Source: Branchinecta lynchi
Lineage: Eukaryota; Arthropoda; Branchiopoda; Anostraca; Branchinectidae
Direction of reading: 5' to 3'
Assembly (NCBI GenBank): GCA_023053575.1
Contig: JAKZAP010000075.1
Span: 117,794-181,793 of the forward strand
Length of the DNA stretch: 64,000 nt
Shown here: positions 19,006 to 31,197 of the stretch, piece after piece
Layout: every line of letters begins with the position of its first letter
Position numbering within the stretch: the stretch's first letter is position 1
Made by a program: the position numbers and the translations under genes
Notes under the pieces: generated by a model
What the model was told of the DNA's origin: nothing
What the model saw: the letters and a program-made list of their open reading frames with translations, nothing else
The model's database searches: none

Positions 19006-20174
19006 GAAGCGATAGCTCATTCCACCAGACAAGTTTCACTGAAATCCGATCATCCGTTCAAAAGTTATGCACGCCACTAGATTCCGGACTCGTCATCCAT
19101 CCACTAAACCCACGATGGCCGGATCGGGGAAACTCAAGTAAACCTGTTCGGGTCCCTGACATATCTTCCAAGTTTCATCGCCCTAGCACATCGGGAAGTA
19201 TGCCGAAGTCGCGGGATCGCTAGAAATCCGGACCCCCCACCCCCAAACTCCCCCAGAGTGCCCCGATTCGGTCCGCTTATATCAATGACGTATCTAGGAC
19301 TTGTGCTTGTTCTTCCCACCAAGTTCCATCTCGATCCCTCCACTCTAAGCGTTTCTCAAGATTTCCGGTTCCCTCCTCCAACTCCCCCCAGTGTCATCGG
19401 ATCCGGTCCGGATTTATAGTGGGACGTCTGAGACACGAGGTCATCCTAAATATCAAATTTCATCAAGATGCGCACTCGTTCGCAAGATAAAAATACCTCA
19501 AATTTTGGCTTCCCCCTCCCTCCACTCCCCCTCCCAGATGGTCGGATCGGGGAAATGACTATTTCCTAATTAATCTGGTCGGGCCCCTGACATGCCTGCC
19601 AATTTCAGCGTCCCAGCACATCAGGAAGCACCAAACTCGCGGGATCACTAGAAATTTGAACTTCTCCCCCACCCCCAACTCCCCAAAATGAGCGGTTCCG
19701 TTCCGGTTAGATCCGTCACGTATCGAGGACTTGTGCTTGTTCTTTCCACCAAGTTTCATCCGGATCTCTCCACTCTAAGTGTTTTCCAAGATTTCCGGTT
19801 TCCCCCTCCAACTCCCCCCAATGTCACCAGATCCGGTCTGGATTTAAAATGGAGCGTCTGAGACATGACGTCCTTCCATATATCAAGTTTCATTAAGGTC
19901 CGATTACCCGTTCGTAAGCTAAAAATATTTAAGTTTTCCTAATTTTTCCGGATTCCCCCTCCCTCCACTGCCCTCCAGATGGTCGGATCAGGGAAGCGCC
20001 TACTTCTTATTTAATCTGGTCCAGTCCCTGATATGCCTGCCAAGTTTCATCGTCCTAGCTTATCTGGAAGTGACCAAACTAGCAAAACCGGGACCGACAG
20101 ACCGACTGACGGACAGAAATTACAATCGGTATATGGCACTTGGCCGAAGGGCAAGTGCCATAAAAACTAGAGTC

Positions 20175-20690
20175 GCTCCAACTTCAGTATTACAAAAGGG
20201 TATTTGGGCTATCAGACAACTAATTCTCAAATTTTCATTCATTATCAAGTGGTAAAAGTTTGTCTTGGAGAGGAAGTGTATATGAAGTTCAATCTACCCG
20301 GGAAAGTTTTATGTCGTTGGATCCAACTAAGGGCAAACTGCCTTCCAATTCAGAGCAGGCAGAAGGTTTTTGAGAGAGGTAGTGTGGTTCCTGATGGGAG
20401 GTATGCTTGCCCACTCTGTGAGGAGGAAGAAAATTTGGAACATTTCCTCCGTAGATGCCCGAAACTTTCTGATTTAAGGAAAATTGATCTAGAGGGTGTG
20501 ATTTTATCACTTCCTGGAATTTTGAGCAATAGTAACCCTACCGTTATTACTCGAGTGGGCGTGTACATAGATAAATCTTTAGAGTTAAGAAGGAGTCTGA
20601 TTGTTTAAGTTATATTTTTGCTTTTGTTTGCTTGTGTATATGGCCCGTGGGCTTTTGAAATACACTAATCTATCTATCTATACTTCTCAG
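20175..20690 (+). pseudogene. 5'-truncated LINE, C-terminal finger and 3' tail only
   Basis: The frame 20,204-20,608 ends in YACPLCEEEENLEHFLRRCP, the same type of C-terminal finger as the LINE at 15.5-18.9 kb, preceded by RANCLPIQSRQ. Downstream, the GGCCCGTGGGCTTTT motif matches GGCCCTCGGGCTTTT after the larger LINE, and the tail is a run of TATC units. This is a truncated copy of a related element inserted right at the end of the poly-C repeat copy. Confidence 0.8.
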
Positions 20691-20800
20691 GGAGGGGGGT
20701 AGTCAGGGTTTTCTTGGTCACCGGGAGATTTTGCAAGGCGGTTTTGGTACCAGGGGCTAATATAAGGTTTGAAGCCAAGCTGACCATTCATTACGTAACA

Positions 20801-21580
20801 AATAGAAAACCGTGATTTTTGGGGTTTTTTTTTTATCAGCTAATTATCCCTCTAGGATGATGTGCGAGGGATAAATATAAATTCGGATATTTCGGTTGCA
20901 CTTCCGGCAGTTTTGTGGAACATTCTATCCAAAGTGGTCAAACGTATAATGGAATTTCTCGAGTGGGCCGTTTTCTGGGTGAAAGCTTCTGCGCTTTCCC
21001 AGACGGATGGTAAATTGTAAATATAAACAGAGCTCAGAATTGTAAATAATCACAGATTTGGACATATATATTGTACAGTCATAGTAACACAGGTATTATG
21101 CGTTATTTCAGTGTTATTGATCCAGTTGGAAGCCTAATAGAAATTGAGCGGCGAGCGTGTAGACGGTCGCATACATCGATGTCAAGATGCTTGCTCCTTT
21201 TAGTTCGTTGATATGTTATCTATATTTTCTTTTTCCTTTCGTTTTCCACTTTTGTTTTGTATAGTGGGTTTATAATAAAAAAAAAATACTTTTAACACGC
21301 ACATTTTATCTTTCGTTATTTTATTTTTATCTGCATCCGCACCGTTTTCTTCTGTTTTTTTAGTTACATCTCGTCTTATTGTCTGTTGGTTCCGCATCGT
21401 TCTCCTGTTGTGATTGTGGTGGATTTTATGATTTAGTTTTGTTTTTGTTTTTCGCTGAGGACGGTTTGCCGGAAGGGCAACCGAAATATCCGAATTTATA
21501 TTTATCCCTCGCACATCATCCTAGAGGGATAATTGATCAAGAAAAAACCCCGAAAATCACGGTTTTCTATTTCTTTCGTA
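20801..21580. mobile_element. Fold-back / MITE-like element with about 100-bp inverted ends
   Basis: The left arm (about 20,801-20,905) and right arm (about 21,475-21,580) are inverted copies. Shared pieces are AGAAAACCGTGATTTT, CCTCTAGGATGATGTGCGAG and AATTCGGATATTTCGGTTGC. The centre has no coding signal. The target duplication was not resolved. Confidence 0.75.
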
Positions 21581-22050
21581 CCAGGGGCTTTTCGCCCGGG
21601 GGAGGGGCTAGGTTGTTTTTGCCGGAGGTGGGCAGGAGGTCCTCTAGACCCATCCCAGAGCAATACAGTTCCATGAAAAACCATGCAACCACCAGAGGAT
21701 TAAGTTATCCCTTTGAACCAGAATCATCCAGCGCCTAGACAATATAGGAGATATCTTCGAATGTGTGGGTTTCAAGGTAAGTTATTCTGTGAGATTTCAT
21801 GAAATCGCATTGAACAGTTTCAGTTCGACATCTCTCTTCGACTTCCTGACATCTTTGAATCCATTTCGGTGCAGCCCCATGTAAATTTTGTATATATCGA
21901 CGCATAATGGAAATTCCGAGATGTCGGTTGACGTCTATATTTTTTGATTCGTTGATGTTGTGGTACTGAGTGTATACTTGTTTGTGTATGTCATTCTGGC
22001 TTTGAAGTTACTAAAATTACTTATATTATTATATTTGTTATTATACGTAC
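21581..22050. other. Gene-free intron-like sequence
   Basis: I searched this stretch on the minus strand for the exon that should follow the short receptor exon and found none. Nothing else is recognised. Confidence 0.4.
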
Positions 22051-22099
22051 CTGAACTTACGGTACAGACCATGCGTCATTACGGCCAGCCAACTGAACG
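22051..22099 (-). CDS. Methuselah-like GPCR, short exon covering transmembrane helix 3
   Basis: A 49-nt exon on the minus strand. The acceptor is a pyrimidine stretch ending CTGGCAG directly before 22,099. The donor is GTACGT from 22,050 down. It starts in phase 1, completing the codon left open by the exon at 25,046-25,307, and ends in phase 2. It encodes FSWLAVMTHGLYRKF, which matches the third membrane helix of Methuselah-type receptors (FFWL.VMS pattern). The next exon would carry helix 4, but I do not see it in the window. The intron to the previous exon is 2,946 bp. Confidence 0.75.
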
Positions 22100-23965
22100 C
22101 TGCCAGAGAAAAGAAGTGAGCTGTTCTTCCTAAAAAAAAAAAAAGTGATGTCTGTTTGCTATCTTAGCTCTTGCTCTATAGGAGTAGCGTCTGCATTTCT
22201 GACTGAGTTATATGGTTTCGGGTTGCGATTTGACAAGTTGAGCAAGGGATGCAGGAAGAACCCCTGAAGGAAGTAGGGGAATACCTGAAAGGCTCGGAAC
22301 TTTTTGAATTTTTCTTTGCAAGTACTGTTATCGTCTTTGGTTTCATGCATTTATTGTTTATTATATTCATTTAGTAGTTTGTCATTTTAATAGTTTTTAA
22401 TAGTTTGTCATTTTTGTTTATTTTTCCCAAGAGGGGAAAATATAAATTTGTATTTATTTATTTGGTAGATAGCAGGTCATTAGATTTATAGGGTACGTAG
22501 TTGTTGTTATTATAGTGAATTTCTTAACAAGCACTGCATGTTCGAATTGTTTTTCTCCACAGAGCTTGTGTCATCTATTTTTATTTTTGTGTAAAATTAA
22601 AAAAAATTGAACTTGAACATTTTCCCCATGTCCAGGTGGCCAACTTCTTGAGATGGAATAACAGTCGTGTTCGTTGAAAGTAATATTACAGGATTCAGAA
22701 AAAAAATCATCAATCGAAGCTAATATTAATCTTTAACCTCCTCATTCGCTAGATTTTCTTTAGCGATGTCTAGAAATATAATATTAAACGATCATGTCAC
22801 AACTCGTCAAACAAACCAAACCATCATTAAGTAAATAAATAAGTAAGTAATTTATTTATAACACGACATTTCGAAAGCGGAAGCGGAGTAAATTAAAAGA
22901 AATAAATAGAACAAATAAAGACACAGAAAAAGACACTAATTTTCAATCTTCGGCCAGGAAGCAGTGGAGAAGGTCGTGCGCTGGTTAGGCTCAGTTGTCA
23001 AAGATATTTATAGCGACGAATAAACATCCAAAAAGGTAACACTTGCATCTTGAATTTTAAACTTCTCCGTCAATGTATGGTTATGACACAATTATCACAA
23101 ATGGAGCAGGTGCTTTGTAGATTTAAAATAATGATCTCATCTTTTTAATTATTATAATACTAAATTAAATATTCAAAAGTAAAAAAAAAATCCTTAACAG
23201 AATCCAAACAATGCAGTGTATTCAGTTGAACGATGCACAACAATATTTTAATAGTGTTATGTTATATGATGTTTTGTTGCAGGGTTTTGTGTCTACTTAA
23301 CGCACAACTCTTACCAGAAAGGATATTTACCCTATGAAATGAATCAGAAAAAAACATTTTGAAAATACCATTACTTTCCACCTAAAACTAGCGGCTCTCT
23401 TGTCGACTATACCCAGCCCTCCTGTTCTCCGACGCGGCGGCTGGGCACCAAAACATTTAAAAACTGAGCGTGCCTTGGTTAAAAAGCAGGAAAACTAAGC
23501 ACGTAAAAGAAGTAATAAACAGAAGATTAAAACATCCTGATGTGTGAACGAGTTCCGAAAAAAGCTAAGAATTCGTAGTAAGGAAACGAAACAATGGAGA
23601 GAGGTGAGGATTTTATAAGCTGATAATTCTATTTGGGAGTTTGGTGTATTCTTAAAGGCAGATTAAGCAAGAGTGAACCTTTAATAAGGAACTAAATAAA
23701 CAGTTGTCATCGTTGTCGGGAACTAGAGAAACTGTTGTCATCGTGTACCGCTCGGCACATTTGTAATTATAAAAGTGCATGCTGTTCTTTAAGACCTACC
23801 CAAGCGTCATACTCCCATGGAGAACGTTATAATTATACTGTGTCGTAGGAGATCTGTATCCCTAATCCAGGAATGAAACTCTCTAGCGATGGGGCTGTAG
23901 CGCTGTCTGACCTCGTTCTACGTTTCTATTATGAGTACTTGCCTGTATCTATTACTTTGTATAAT
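22100..23965. other. Intron sequence of the receptor gene, no further feature seen
   Basis: AT-rich sequence between two receptor exons. The apparent short ORFs near 22,160-22,370 lack homology or splice support. No RNA gene was recognised. Confidence 0.5.
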
Positions 23966-24209
23966 CACTGCACGGAAAAACTATTGCTGAGATTTAATTT
24001 TTGACACGGCTGCTGTTTTTGCTGCACGATTGGAAGAACGAGGTCATTAATAAAATAATATTTAAGTTTTCAGCCCCTTATTAATAAAAAAAAAAGCGTG
24101 GTTGATCAAAATGTAGAAAAAACCCTTTCCTGTCATCGCCCCAATCGTGCAGCAAAAACAGCGTCGTTGTCAAAAATTAAATCTCAGGACTAGTTTTTTC
24201 ACTATAGTG
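23966..24209. mobile_element. 244-bp inverted-repeat MITE with CACT ends
   Basis: The two ends are inverted copies: CACTGCACGG then TGAGATTTAATTTTTGACA on the left, CACTATAGTG then the same on the right-hand complement. Arms of about 75 bp include TGTTTTTGCTGCACGATTGG. The right end begins CACTA as in CMC/EnSpm elements, but a target duplication was not clear. Confidence 0.75.
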
Positions 24210-24429
24210 GTATTTGAAGATAATTTACTTTCATAAGATATTTATAGCCGGTAGAAGCTTCAGTTATTTATTACAGGTTTGTTTCCTTCCCCGAAGTTGA
24301 AACAGAGGATTGACAGTCTGACGAGAACCCTTGCCAAGAAGGGCCGACATATCGCTGATGAAGAATCACAGCTGACGTATCCGTTGTAAACATTGTTTGA
24401 ATAAATGTTTCAAAGTCAGCTTGGGCTCA

Positions 24430-24905
24430 AAGAATATTTAACTATCATACAACTACGCAGGCTACAAATTTTATATCGGGATGGAAAGGGTCTGAGGGTA
24501 AATACGTCAAAAATATTTATTCGAGAATACCTCAAATGTCTTCGAGGAATCGATGTTTGTAGCCTACTCGAGAATCGATAAAAAGTCTTCGAGAAATTAA
24601 AAGAAGCATTCAAGAAAAGATAAAAAGAATAAAGGAATTTTGTAAAAGTATTTGATATTTAAATTAAAATTAGGTATTCAAGAATGACATAAATGTATTC
24701 AAGAATGACGTAAATGTATTCGAGAATGACGAAAATGTATTCGATGATTTAAAAAAAAAAAAATTTATTCTCCAACGTATCTCTGTCATTCCCGAATACA
24801 TTTTTGTCATTCTCGAGTTCCTTATTTCAATTTAAATGTCAAAAGCACTTTAGGAATTCCTGAATACTTTTTACCTTTTCACGAATACCTAACATTCCTA
24901 TAGAT
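24430..24905. repeat. Fold-back region with 21-bp ATTC-rich repeats
   Basis: Four or more units like GTATTCAAGAATGACATAAAT lie at about 24,672-24,740. Inverted counterparts (GTCATTCCCGAATACAT) follow an A run at about 24,752-24,830. Further inverted pieces (AGGTATTC / GAATACCT) enclose them, so the region can fold on itself. It has no coding capacity. Confidence 0.65.
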
Positions 24906-25045
24906 CAGTGCATTTCTTAAGAAAAGCAGTTGGGAGCCATGTGCTTGATTTTATTTGCGTGTCGTCGATCCCTTCAACGGCTTGGCTTGGAAAGAGACCC
25001 TTATCGACTAGTCGCGCAAGCCTCTAAGAACAGCTCACGACTCAC

Positions 25046-25307
25046 CTATCACACTGCACCATAGGGTCTTCGTCTGTGGTGCTAACTCCAAGTTCATAAT
25101 CGCCATGAGGATAAAGTTCATCATCAGACTGAAGGAGTTCGAAATGACGGTAATTCCATGCACGTTTCGCAGATCAGGAACGATAACGTATGTTACGACC
25201 GTAAGGCCAAGGAAAACACTAGATGTAAGCATTAAGACTGCGTAGTAGCGATAAAGTAGATTTTCCGTTGGTGAATAATCACTTTCTGCGCAGTAGACAA
25301 CGACCAA
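25046..25307 (-). CDS. Methuselah-like GPCR exon: end of ectodomain and transmembrane helices 1-2
   Basis: A 262-nt minus-strand exon. The acceptor is TTCTCTGTTTTAG before 25,307; the donor is GTGAGT from 25,045 down. It starts in phase 0 and ends in phase 1. It encodes VVVYCAESDYSPTEN, the Cys-containing end of the ectodomain, then the membrane helices SSVFLGLTVVTYVIVPDLRN (helix 1) and VISNSFSLMMNFILMAIMNL (helix 2) joined by the family's LRN-HG turn. This is the signature of Methuselah/secretin-like receptors of arthropods and other protostomes. The upstream partner exon lies at 45,225-45,398 across a 19.9-kb intron; the phases agree. Ligand and function are unknown. Confidence 0.85.
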
Positions 25308-25849
25308 CTAAAACAGAGAAGGCGTTGATTATCATGGTTTCACTTTTACTTCCGGTAATAATGCTTTCTTGAAGGCTCGGCTTAAAAGCCTGTCATTGAC
25401 TTTGTTAGTAGCAAAATTGAAAGACAAAACCTCCACGGGCAGGATTCAAAGCCGCAACTTTCGGCACCATAGAAGTTCTGCGAATGATATATTGTTCGAA
25501 ACAAATCAACAAGAATATCTTTGCTAAACAAAAAATTTAATGTATTCTTCATTCTTTAAATTGAATAATATTTGCGATCGCTAGTTTCTACAACCGATTG
25601 CGAATATTATACGTAGAATGTTGTCCAACAGAAACTCACCCCAAAGAACGTCCGCGAAACCAAACATGTTCCCCTTCAAGAATTCCAGAGAGATAGACAG
25701 GGTCGTCCCGATCCCCCCCCCCCCCCTGTCTGTTTTGGGCATTTGGTTAAATTTTCGCCGGAGGTAAAAATCCGGTCGAAACAGGCGACGACGCCGTGAT
25801 GCCCGTTTTATCAGAAAATTTGTCCCAACAATTTAACATTGGGTGATTT

Positions 25850-26300
25850 GAAGTGTTTATTGGTTCCCATTCCTTATCAAATCTGGGAATTCATCCAACT
25901 GTTCAGCCCTCATCGATTTCACCGCATTCGGTGCGTCCCTTTGTAAATTCGGTGATTTACCTTGTTTATTTGTTCTCATATTTTACCGAATTCGGTAATT
26001 CACCGGACTTTTCTCAAGTTCGTATCTGTTCTGTTAAATTTGGTCAGTTCATTTCATAATTCGGTGATTAATCAGATTCACTTCTTTCTGATCCGTAACC
26101 GAATTCGGAAAATTATCGGATTTTCCAACTGACGTGTTCAGCCCACATCAAATTCACCGCATTCGGTGCTTCCCTTCGTAAATTCGGTGATTTAACGTGT
26201 TTATTTGGTCTCGTTCATTACTGAATTCGGTAATTCACCGGTTCACCGTATCTGTTCAATCGCATTTGGTGAGTTCTTTTCATAATCCGATGATTAATGA
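25850..26300. repeat. Two tandem units of about 236 bp rich in AATTCGGTGATTT
   Basis: The block GTTCAGCCC...ACCGCATTCGGTGC...GTAAATTCGGTGATTTA occurs near 25,902 and again near 26,138. Inside each unit, direct and inverted forms of GAATTCGGTAATTCACCG recur. The ORF at 25,853 runs through repeat sequence and is not credible as a gene. Confidence 0.7.
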
Positions 26301-26801
26301 CATTCATTTGGATTAATAGGTTTAGCTTAATCAGAATAAATGTACTTTGTATCTACTTTACCCTGGATGGCCCCTTTTTTCGACAGCTCTGTGGTTTAAT
26401 AGGTAGTCTTGGGATCGCAAAAGGCACTTTGATCATCTATTTTCCACAAAATTTTGCCTGCGGCGCATTTTGCAGTCTTCATTCTTCAGCGGAAGGGTGC
26501 CATTTAGTTGGCATTTAAGACCTGGAATTTTGAGGGGCTTAAACCACATTAAAAGGCGGAATTTATATGGAAAGAAGTTAAATGTTGCCAGAAAAAAAGG
26601 CGGATTAAAACATTTCCATCTGCGACGATTTCATTTGTCATATATACAGCCGTTAGTGACGCTGTCGCTATGCGACAACGTCGGTTCCAAGGGTAACAAG
26701 ACCAAAGTTTCGATGGGATCCCACAAATCTAACAATTTAAACAATTTGCCATTCAGTCTTCGTCAGATTCCTTGGATATTTTTACTGTTAAAAAAAGTTA
26801 A

Positions 26802-28290
26802 ACAAGAGCTACGAGGTCATATGGCGCTTGTTTACGAGTAGGTGGTACAAGAAAGTAGGTTAGAATGTCACAAAATCCCCCCCCCCTTCAACCCCCCCTA
26901 GGATTAGACCTAGAAATATGGTATCTAAGTTCACGTCAATGTTGTATGTAGGACTTGTGCTTGCTCTTCCCAACAAGTTTCTTCCTGGTCCCTCCACTCT
27001 ACTCGTTTCCCAAGATTTACGGTACCCCTCTCCAACTCCCCCCGAAGTCACCAGATCCTGTTCGGATTTTATGTGGATCGTCTGAGACACGAGGTCTTCC
27101 CAAATACCAAGTTTCATTAAGATCCGATCACCCGTTCAAGAGTTATAAATACCTCAAGATTCCGGATTCCCCCTCCGGCCACTCCGCCCACGATGATCGG
27201 ATCATGCAAACGACTGTTTTCAAGTCGGTTTTTTCAAGTCCCTGATATCCAGCCCAGTTTCTTCTTCCTAGTGCATCAGAAAGTACCGAACTCTCGTTTA
27301 ATCAGAAATCCCCCCCCCCCCAGCTCCCCCCATATTGCTCGAATCCGGTCCGGTTTGTCAATGATATGTCTAGGACTTGTGCTTGCTCTTCCCACCAAGT
27401 TTAATCCTGATCCTTCCACTCGAAGCATTTCCCAAGATTTCTGGTTCCCCTCTCCAATTCCCCTCAAAGTCACCGGAACCGATCCGGATTTTATGTGGAT
27501 CGTCTGAGATACGAGGTCTTTCCAAATACCAAGTTTTGTTGAGATCCGATCACCCGTTCAAGAGTTACAAATACCTGAAGATTCCGGATTCCCCCTCCGG
27601 CCACTCCTCCCACAATGATCGGATCATGCAAACGACTATTGTCAAGTCGGTTTATTCAAGTCCCTGATATGCCAGCCCAGTTGCATCGTCCTAGTGCATC
27701 AGGAAATACCGAAATCACGTTTAATCAGAAATCTGCCCCCCCCCCAACTTCCCCCATATTGCTCAAATCCGGTCCGGTTATGTCAATGATGTATCTAGGA
27801 CTTGTGCTTGCTCTTCTCACCAAGTTTCATCCTGATCCCGCCACTCTAAATATATCCCAAGATTTCCGGTTCCCCTCTCCCCCCGAAGTCACCCGATCCG
27901 GTCCGGATTTTATGTGGATCGTCTGAGACGGTCTTTCCAAATATCAAGTTTCATTAAGATCCGATCACCCGTTCAAGAGTTATAAATACCTCGAAGTTCC
28001 GGATTCCTCCTCCCCCCCCCACGATGCGTGAATCGGGGAAGTGACTATTTCCAACTTAATCATTTGGAGTCCCTGATATGCCTGCCAAGTTTCCTCGTCC
28101 TAGCTTATGTGGAAGTGCCCGAACTAGCAAAACCCGGACCGACCGAGAGACCGACGGACGGACGGAAATTGCGATCGCTATATGGAACTTGGACGAAGGG
28201 CAAGGGCCACAAACTGGATTCAGCATGTCTCCTTGCCCCAATACCTAATCTCTAATCAATCAATCAATCAATCAAGTTTAATAGAAAATA
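26802..28290 (+). mobile_element. Poly-C-rich non-coding repeat family, copy 3
   Basis: This is the clearest complete copy. It begins AACAAGAGCTACGAGGTC at 26,802, contains three monomers of about 420 bp (the phrase GGACTTGTGCTTGCTCTTC starts near 26,950, 27,372 and 27,796), then the GACCGACGGACGGACGG tract and a damaged hairpin (CACTTGGACGAAGGGCAAG-like) near 28,190. It ends in AATC repeats at 28,255-28,275. The insertion target is the GGGATCCC element around it. There is no coding capacity. Confidence 0.7.
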
Positions 28291-28439
28291 GCTAAAAGTT
28301 AGAAGAAGAATACAAATCCAGTTCAGAAACAACTTTGAGCTTCAACCAAATAGTTCAGCCGAATTCGTGATGAACCATTTGTTCAGCAAGAAAACTAAGT
28401 TCAGATATGGATTCAGCGGACCTCCTTACCAGAGGTGTT

Positions 28440-30298
28440 ACTAGCCAAAATGTTTGGGAGGGGGAGGGGATTTACCGGCAGGCTGGTAATTTTTACCGAA
28501 AGTTCTTGCAGAAAAAGCGACTATTTTCAAGAAAAAAAGACATCTTTCAAAAAAACGACTGATTTTTAGGAAAACTGATTATTTTGACAAAAAATCAACT
28601 GATTTTCAGAAAAAACGACCGTTTCCGTGAAAAAAATTCAATTGTTTTTACGAAAAATCGTGGCACTTCGCACCGACTTGGATATTTTTTACCGACTGGC
28701 CGACAACTTTGGGGGGAGGCGCCCCCCCCCCCTCCCCCAGTCTTGACGCCCCTGCTCCTTACCCCTCAATGAATATCTTATTAGCTTATAAAACATAGGG
28801 GAGTTCGGAGCTGAATCAGACACGGGGTTGGTCTGGACACCCGCAAAACCTGCCATCTAGTGATCTAAGTTCGTACCAAAGTTCCATGGTACTTGCTTTT
28901 CTGGTTTTTGAGAAAAAATTGAAAAAATTGGTGTTCTTGAGGTAGAAGTTTTTAGCTCATGGTCGGTTAAAAATCTGTACGCCGAAGACTATCGATAATT
29001 GGAAAGCGATTACATGACAATAGATATCTTAGTAATGCGGGTGTGTAGCCTGCTTAGTAGATAGATCAGTTAATTTTTCTGTAGTACGCCATTTGTTATT
29101 TCAATCAGGGTGGGGTTGGACGGACAGTTTTCAAGGGGTTGGTTCGGACTTTCTATTCCTACTTATGTGCCATACAAAATCGAAACTGACTTACAAAAAT
29201 GCAAAAAGATGCTATTGGAATCCTTATCGTATTATTTATTTTAACAGAAATAGTTTGAAAAACGAACGCGCTAAAAAGAGATGGCCACAACTGAAGAAAC
29301 TAGTTGGTAGAATTGTCTACAACAAAGTAAAAAAAAGATCTTTTTTTTATTTAATGATTTAATACATTAACTTTGCTTACGATATTTTCAAGGAGGAAAA
29401 AGGAACACGAATTCGTCCTTATGAAGTTAAATTTGGGAAAAGTTTCTTATTTCCGAAAGTGGAAAGAAAAGGGGTTCATTTAATGAAAGTTCGTTGAGGG
29501 GTTTGAAGATATTATTTCTGTACATTAATCATCATTCTGTTTATCAATTCGAGTAATCGGTCAAACTAAAGATGGACCGAACTTGCTGATACAAATTTGA
29601 AGTTACCAGCATCTGGAATTGCTAGATTAAATGAAAGGACAAATGAAGGATTTTTACTTTAATGCACATCGGCTATTGAAACATTTGTTTTCTTTAGTTT
29701 TGTGTTTACTTCTGATTTGCAATATCATCCTTTTCACTTTCTAACATATTTAAATAAAGTCGAGTAAAAAAAAATGATAAATTACAAATAATGTCCGAAC
29801 CATCCGGAGGCCTGTCCGAATCAACCCCATGGGTACGGGGTTGGTTCGGACAAATTGAAAAACAGAAAAAACTGTTTACTTAAAAACCTGATGTAAAAAA
29901 AAAATCGGGAAAAATTACCAACTATTCTCCCAGACAATCTACACGCTTGACAAAAAAAAACGATGTAAATCCGCCAAGAAGTGGTGGCCTAGCAAGAAAA
30001 GGAAAATTAGTGTCCGGGTCAACCCCGAGCTCCCCCTACATGTTTGTACCATAAATCTGAAAGCTCTCCTCTGCCTCTAAAGATAGGACTAAAGAATTGA
30101 AGAAAATCATTGAAGAAAATCCTCGCTTGAACAACATATTTCCTCGTTTGAACATTATATATCAACCCCTTCAACCGTCGATTACACTAGATCTCTCCGA
30201 TGTCCATAGAATAAACAAATGAATGTCGTCATCCACACGCGCAGAGCTATACTGGTTTCAGAATAAAGGGGTAGGGACTGCTGTAGCCGAACACTAAT
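28440..30298. other. Gene-free interior, mixed A-rich repeat fragments
   Basis: A segment at 28,440-28,760 with GGGAGGGGGAGGGG at one end and CGCCCCCCCCCCTCCCCC at the other looks like a small decayed transposon. The segment at 28,800-30,050 contains GGGGTTGGTTCGGAC (29,837) and a related piece near 29,136; nothing codes convincingly. The 89-codon frame at 29,093 lacks any recognisable domain. Confidence 0.35.
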
Positions 30299-31197
30299 CG
30301 ACAAATATTGTGTCGGGTTTTCGCGTAATTCCGGGTGAACTACCTCTCCGGCAAGAAAATAACTCTCTTATTCCGATTCAACATGTCCCCTTCCCTCTAA
30401 ATCAACTACCTCGATGGCTTAAAAAAAAACAATTGTCCCTTAATTTGAAACTCCCTCCCCCGTCCCTAAGTGTAGGGCTACAGAGCCCATCTACGAACTT
30501 ATCCTTACCCTCGATCAAAAGAATCCTCACGGCAAGTTTCATCAAAATATCTCATTCCTTTCGAGAGTTATGGTGCTCAGAGACACATGGCCAGACGGGC
30601 AACTTTTGCGATGTCATAGGTATCTCTCTACTTACGTTTTGGGATCCCAAAAAGCTAGTGATGTTGTATCCCTGAAAAAAAAAACAGAAGAGGAAGAGTG
30701 TGAACACGCGCCAAATTTTCTCTTTAGAGTTCATTGTGTTGCGAGAGCAACACTTTGGTTTTGTCCTCGTTTTTTTTTTTTTTTTTTTTTTTTTTTCCTA
30801 TGACTCCGATTTCATTTTATTCCTGGTAACTGGGAAGGGTCTAACCTGTGCGGTTTTTACGGAAAGTGTGACCTTAGGCCGGATTGGTGAATATGACATT
30901 ACATTTTGGAAAGCTCCGTAGAACTCTTGCCTGGGGCCAATAAGGATGGTTTTTGCTTGTCATCGAGCCAGAGCCTACGGTTTGCGAAGTGAAGTGGAGT
31001 TGTATAGCCTATGTCGGAGAGGACCATCTCAAGTTGTGTAGCGAACCTTTCATTTCATCAAACCATGTTTCTGCTTTCGAGTGGAAAGCTCCGTTCTAGC
31101 ACGCTAGCAGGCAGGCACCAGTTTCAAATTGAAGATGGACTAAAATCTATAAGTGTTAAATATATGCGGCAGTTAACCGGCCCCACAGCCAACATAT

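Larger units (their letters stand above)
14091..20168 (+). mobile_element. Poly-C-rich non-coding repeat family, copy 2, split by a LINE
   Basis: The copy begins with AACAAGAGCTACAAGCTC followed by ATATGGCACTTG, the same start as the copy at 26,802. It ends at about 20,168 with GGCACTTGGCCGAAGGGCAAGTGCC, a clear hairpin (TGGCACTTG paired with CAAGTGCCA), then ATAAAAACT. The LINE at about 15,280-19,005 interrupts it. Monomers of about 420 bp are visible at 19,020-20,100. There is no coding capacity outside the LINE. Confidence 0.65.
26695..30654 (-). mobile_element. GGGATCCC-ended element, minus-strand copy, interrupted
   Basis: Its 5' end is at 30,654, where CTTACGTTTTGGGATCCC matches, in reverse, the starts of the copies at 49,444 and 62,687. 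Its 3' end is at 26,695-26,732, where AACAAGACCAAAG and GATGGGATCCC match, in reverse, the end of the copy at 50,385. The sequence TCAGTCTTCGTCAGA (26,753) and the stretch around 28,318-28,440 match the 3' part of those copies, so the poly-C element at 26,802-28,290 is an insertion inside it. The middle (28,450-30,290) has other A-rich and C-rich segments, not assigned. No ORF is convincing. Confidence 0.6.

Noticed and set aside
26376..26420. tRNA-like stretch (GGTTTAATAGGTAGTCTTGGGATCG)-type piece
   Set aside because: Resemblance to A/B boxes is loose and no cloverleaf can be drawn.
30700..30921. ORF with a Phe run
   Set aside because: It only translates the poly-T tract after the element's left end.
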